NCBI GenBank assembly: GCA_027009605.1
Contig: JALVCY010000420.1
Location: 1 to 9,762 of the forward strand
From: Saprospiraceae bacterium
GTDB taxonomy: Bacteria; Bacteroidota; Bacteroidia; Chitinophagales; Saprospiraceae
DNA length: 9,762 bases
Reading direction: 5' to 3'
Shown piece after piece: positions 8,048-9,762 of this stretch (the stretch's first letter is position 1; each line of letters starts with the position of its first letter). Made by a program: the position numbers and the translations under genes. Below the pieces are notes generated by a model. It did not search any database. It saw only the letters and a program-made list of their open reading frames with translations, and was not told the DNA's origin.

Positions 8048-9301
8048 ATGCAGTTATTCAAAATAGCATGGGAAGCGGTACGACAGGCCTTTTTTCAGTT
8101 GGCCTCCAATAAGCTTAGGACGACGCTGTCTTTGCTGGGGATATCTGTGGGTATTTTTTGTATTATTGCGGTCTTTGCGTCGGTGGACTCGTTGGAAGAC
8201 AATGTAAAGGGGAGTTTGGAGACCTTGGGCAACGATGTCGTTTATGTGACTAAGCTGCCTTGGATGCAGATGGATAATTCTAAGTTTTGGAAGTATATGC
8301 GCCGGCCGAACCCCTCCTTTCGAGATTACAAATATTTGAAAGACCGGGTACACAATGCAGAAAGTGTGGCTTACAGTATTTATCTAGGTCGAAAAACGGT
8401 TAAATACAGGGATAAATACATCCAAGATGTGCCACTGGTTGCGGTGACGGATAAGTATGCGGATTTGTTTAGCTTGGCTTTTGAGAAAGGGCGGTTTTAT
8501 TCGTATTCTGAGTATCATGCCGGAGCGAATATGGCGGTCATCGGGCATGATGTGGCGGAATCTTTGTTTGGGAGTTTGGATCCTATCGGGCGAGAATTTA
8601 AGTATAAAGGCGCCAAATTGCGGGTCATTGGAGTGATTGAGAAAAAGGGCAATGAGATCTTGAGCATTATGAATTATGATGAGGTGATATTGTTGTCGAT
8701 GCCGTTGGCTGCGCATGTCGCCAATCTGAATACCCGTTTTTTCTTTGGTGGTGGCAACCTGATGGTCAAGGCCAAAGATGGAGTGAGTTTGGATGATTTG
8801 AAGGGTGAACTAACCGTGGCCTTGCGCTCGATTCGGCATATTCGTCCCAAGGAAGAAGATAATTTTTCTCTAAACAACATGACGATGATAGCCAACATGC
8901 TTTCCGGTGTTTTTGGGGCTTTGAATATAGCCGGATTTATCATTGGTGGATTTGCGATGTTGGTGGGGATGGTATCTATTGCCAATATTATGTTTGTCTC
9001 GGTCAAAGAGCGAACGAGTATTATCGGGGTCAAAAAAGCGTTGGGGGCCAAGCGTTGGTTTATTTTGTTGGAGTTTTTGGTGGAATCTGTAGTCTTGAGT
9101 GTTTTAGGCGGGATATTGGGCTTGGCTTTTGTCCGTGTCATTGTCATTTTTATCTCCAAAGCATTTGAATACCATATCTATTTGTCTTGGGACAATGTGG
9201 TTTGGGGTATTGGCATATCGGCGCTTGTGGGTGTCTTGGCGGGTTTTATTCCGGCTTATTCGGCTTCTCGATTGGATCCGGTTGAGGCCATTCGGCGCTA
9301 G
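8048..9301 (+). CDS. ABC transporter permease, MacB/FtsX type
   Basis: The 417-residue protein has the MacB-type layout. An N-terminal cytoplasmic helix (MQLFKIAWEAVRQAFFQLAS) and the NKLRTTLSLLGISVGI motif lead into membrane segment 1 (about residues 24-46). A periplasmic MacB core domain follows (about 50-285). Three more membrane segments lie at about 289-317, 336-370 and 385-404, with SVKERTSIIGVKKALGAKRW between segments 2 and 3, and a closing SRLDPVEAIRR. Family members pair with a separate or fused ATPase and move lipoproteins, peptides or small molecules by mechanical coupling across the periplasm. There is no fused ATPase domain here and none elsewhere in the window, so the partner must lie outside it. 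The gene follows sppA by 6 bases and was probably co-transcribed with it. The substrate cannot be told from sequence. The protein is full length, with no frameshift. Confidence 0.93.
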   Translation: MQLFKIAWEAVRQAFFQLASNKLRTTLSLLGISVGIFCIIAVFASVDSLEDNVKGSLETLGNDVVYVTKLPWMQMDNSKFWKYMRRPNPSFRDYKYLKDRVHNAESVAYSIYLGRKTVKYRDKYIQDVPLVAVTDKYADLFSLAFEKGRFYSYSEYHAGANMAVIGHDVAESLFGSLDPIGREFKYKGAKLRVIGVIEKKGNEILSIMNYDEVILLSMPLAAHVANLNTRFFFGGGNLMVKAKDGVSLDDLKGELTVALRSIRHIRPKEEDNFSLNNMTMIANMLSGVFGALNIAGFIIGGFAMLVGMVSIANIMFVSVKERTSIIGVKKALGAKRWFILLEFLVESVVLSVLGGILGLAFVRVIVIFISKAFEYHIYLSWDNVVWGIGISALVGVLAGFIPAYSASRLDPVEAIRR

Positions 9302-9326
9302 ATTCTAATTAATTAAAGGCAATGAA

Positions 9327-9446
9327 CGGTGTAGCGGTATAACGGTATAACGGTGTAACGGTGTAACGGTGTAACGGTATAACGGTGTAACGGTATAACG
9401 GTGTAGCGGTGTAACGGTATAACGGTGTAGCGGTGTAACGGTATAG
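9327..9446. repeat. Tandem array of fifteen 8-base units, CGGTRTAR
   Basis: Fifteen uninterrupted copies of an 8-base unit begin 26 bases after the permease stop. Six of the eight positions never vary. Position 5 is G or A and position 8 is A or G, giving CGGTGTAA, CGGTATAA, CGGTGTAG and CGGTATAG. Units 10-12 and 13-15 form a 24-base higher-order duplication that differs only at its last base. A partial unit (CGG, 9447-9449) leads into CTAGGCAGC. Because 8 is not a multiple of 3 and the minus-strand unit has no stop in any phase, the minus strand is open in all three frames across the array. It therefore yields a spurious HRYTVIPL-repeat peptide. Confidence 0.95.
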
Positions 9447-9572
9447 CGGCTAGGCAGCCAAGAGCGCGTACTCCTTGAACGCCGAAGGCAAATGAACGCC
9501 CGAAGGGCAAATTGAACGTGCGAAGCACAAATTGAACGCCGAAGGCAACTAACGGTATAACGGCTAGGCAGC
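9436..9572 (+). repeat. Pair of 23-base direct repeats flanking the mini-hairpin array
   Basis: Positions 9436-9458 and 9550-9572 carry the same 23-base sequence (TAACGGTATA, then R, then CGGCTAGGCAGC). They differ only at 9446 (G) versus 9560 (A). The first copy is the end of the 8-base array. The second sits immediately after the mini-hairpin array. The arrangement looks like an insertion between, or duplication of, the array end. Confidence 0.8.
9475..9549. repeat. Four-copy mini-hairpin tandem array (TTGAAC-stem-GAA-stem-AAA)
   Basis: Four units of 18-20 bases each read (T)TGAAC, a short stem, GAA loop, the complementary stem, then AA. The stems are GCC/GGC (9481-9489), GCCC/GGGC (9498-9508), GTGC/GCAC (9518-9528) and GCC/GGC (9538-9546). 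The loop and flanks are constant, while the stem sequence and length change on both sides together. Stems this short would not be stable as isolated RNA hairpins. The pattern therefore reads more like constraint on a repeat family than like a terminator. Confidence 0.85.
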
Positions 9573-9703
9573 TAAAAAATCTTACAACTATATCAAATAC
9601 AGAACAGAACAATCAAAATGGATCGAGCGCCATAGGTGCGGCATCTTTGTAACTGCCAAATATCGAATGATAAAGTAAAATCCCAATCAAAAACCCAAAT
9701 CTC
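9573..9703. other. AT-rich non-coding stretch with one isolated mini-hairpin
   Basis: No supported gene, promoter or terminator is visible here. The only structure I see is GCGCC-ATA-GGTGC at 9627-9639, a 5-pair stem (one G-U pair) with a three-base loop, in the context GAGCGCCATAGGTGCGGCAT. It resembles the neighbouring mini-hairpin units in size and three-base loop but not in sequence. From memory, similar GCGCCATAGGTGCGGCATC strings recur in some Bacteroidota intergenic regions; this was not searched. Confidence 0.5.
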
Positions 9704-9762
9704 TCAACTAGCGCAGCGAATCAACTAGCGAAGCCTGCGAGCGAATCAACTAGCGAAGCTTG
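9704..9762. repeat. Third short-repeat family, TCAACTAGCG..., running off the window end
   Basis: TCAACTAGCG occurs at 9704-9713, 9721-9730 and 9746-9755. It is followed by CAGCGAA, AAGCCTGCGAGCGAA and AAGCTTG respectively, so the units are about 17 and 25 bases with related GCGAA endings. The array is cut by the window end, and its true length and right border are unknown. The GC-GAA-GC core echoes the mini-hairpin array upstream. Confidence 0.75.

Noticed and set aside
9327..9549. CRISPR array
   Set aside because: The repeats are 8 and about 19 bases, directly adjacent, with no unique spacers and no cas genes nearby.
9313..9612. Minus-strand 99-codon open frame with HRYTVIPL repeats
   Set aside because: The frame is open because the minus-strand 8-base unit lacks stops in all three phases. 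The rest comes from the hairpin array, and the peptide is low complexity with no domain.

Overview
The window reads as chromosomal DNA from a member of the Bacteroidota. The main reasons are a very large secreted protein that ends in a type IX secretion system (T9SS) type B sorting domain, a long run of SprB-type repeats in that protein, AT-rich leaders without Shine-Dalgarno motifs, and a good match to the Bacteroidota promoter (TTG, 20-base spacer, TAnnTTTG). A Saprospiria/Chitinophagia-like source fits the number of SprB repeats and the short intergenic repeats, but this finer placement is a guess.

Layout from left to right. Positions 1-180 hold the last 59 codons of a pRiA4b ORF-3-like protein on the plus strand. 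It converges on a small single-domain rhodanese on the minus strand (237-515), with a perfect 36-base palindrome and an extra half copy of it between them. The half copy supplies the rhodanese stop codon. A strong hairpin terminator (536-573) separates the rhodanese from the dominant gene, a minus-strand ORF of about 1777 codons (583-5916). Its product is a secreted, probably cell-surface protein with this order: signal peptide, choice-of-anchor L domain, Calx-beta-like region, P-domain-like region, PKD-like and fibronectin-like regions, eleven SprB repeats, a second PKD-like region, and the T9SS sorting domain.

A divergent intergenic region (5917-6265) carries a convincing minus-strand promoter and a weaker plus-strand candidate. 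To its right, a plus-strand pair with a 6-base gap encodes an SppA-type signal peptide peptidase (6266-8041) and a MacB/FtsX-type ABC transporter permease (8048-9301). Both are cell-envelope proteins: SppA degrades membrane-embedded peptide remnants, and the permease would need an ATPase encoded outside this window.

The last 460 bases contain no convincing gene and consist largely of short repeats. They hold fifteen copies of an 8-base unit (CGGTRTAR), four copies of an approximately 19-base unit whose mini-hairpin stems change in a compensatory way, a stand-alone mini-hairpin, and a third repeat family that runs off the window end. I found no RNA gene, CRISPR array, insertion sequence or complete new multi-gene system. 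The least ordinary parts are the repeat-dense 3' region and the architecture of the giant T9SS protein.
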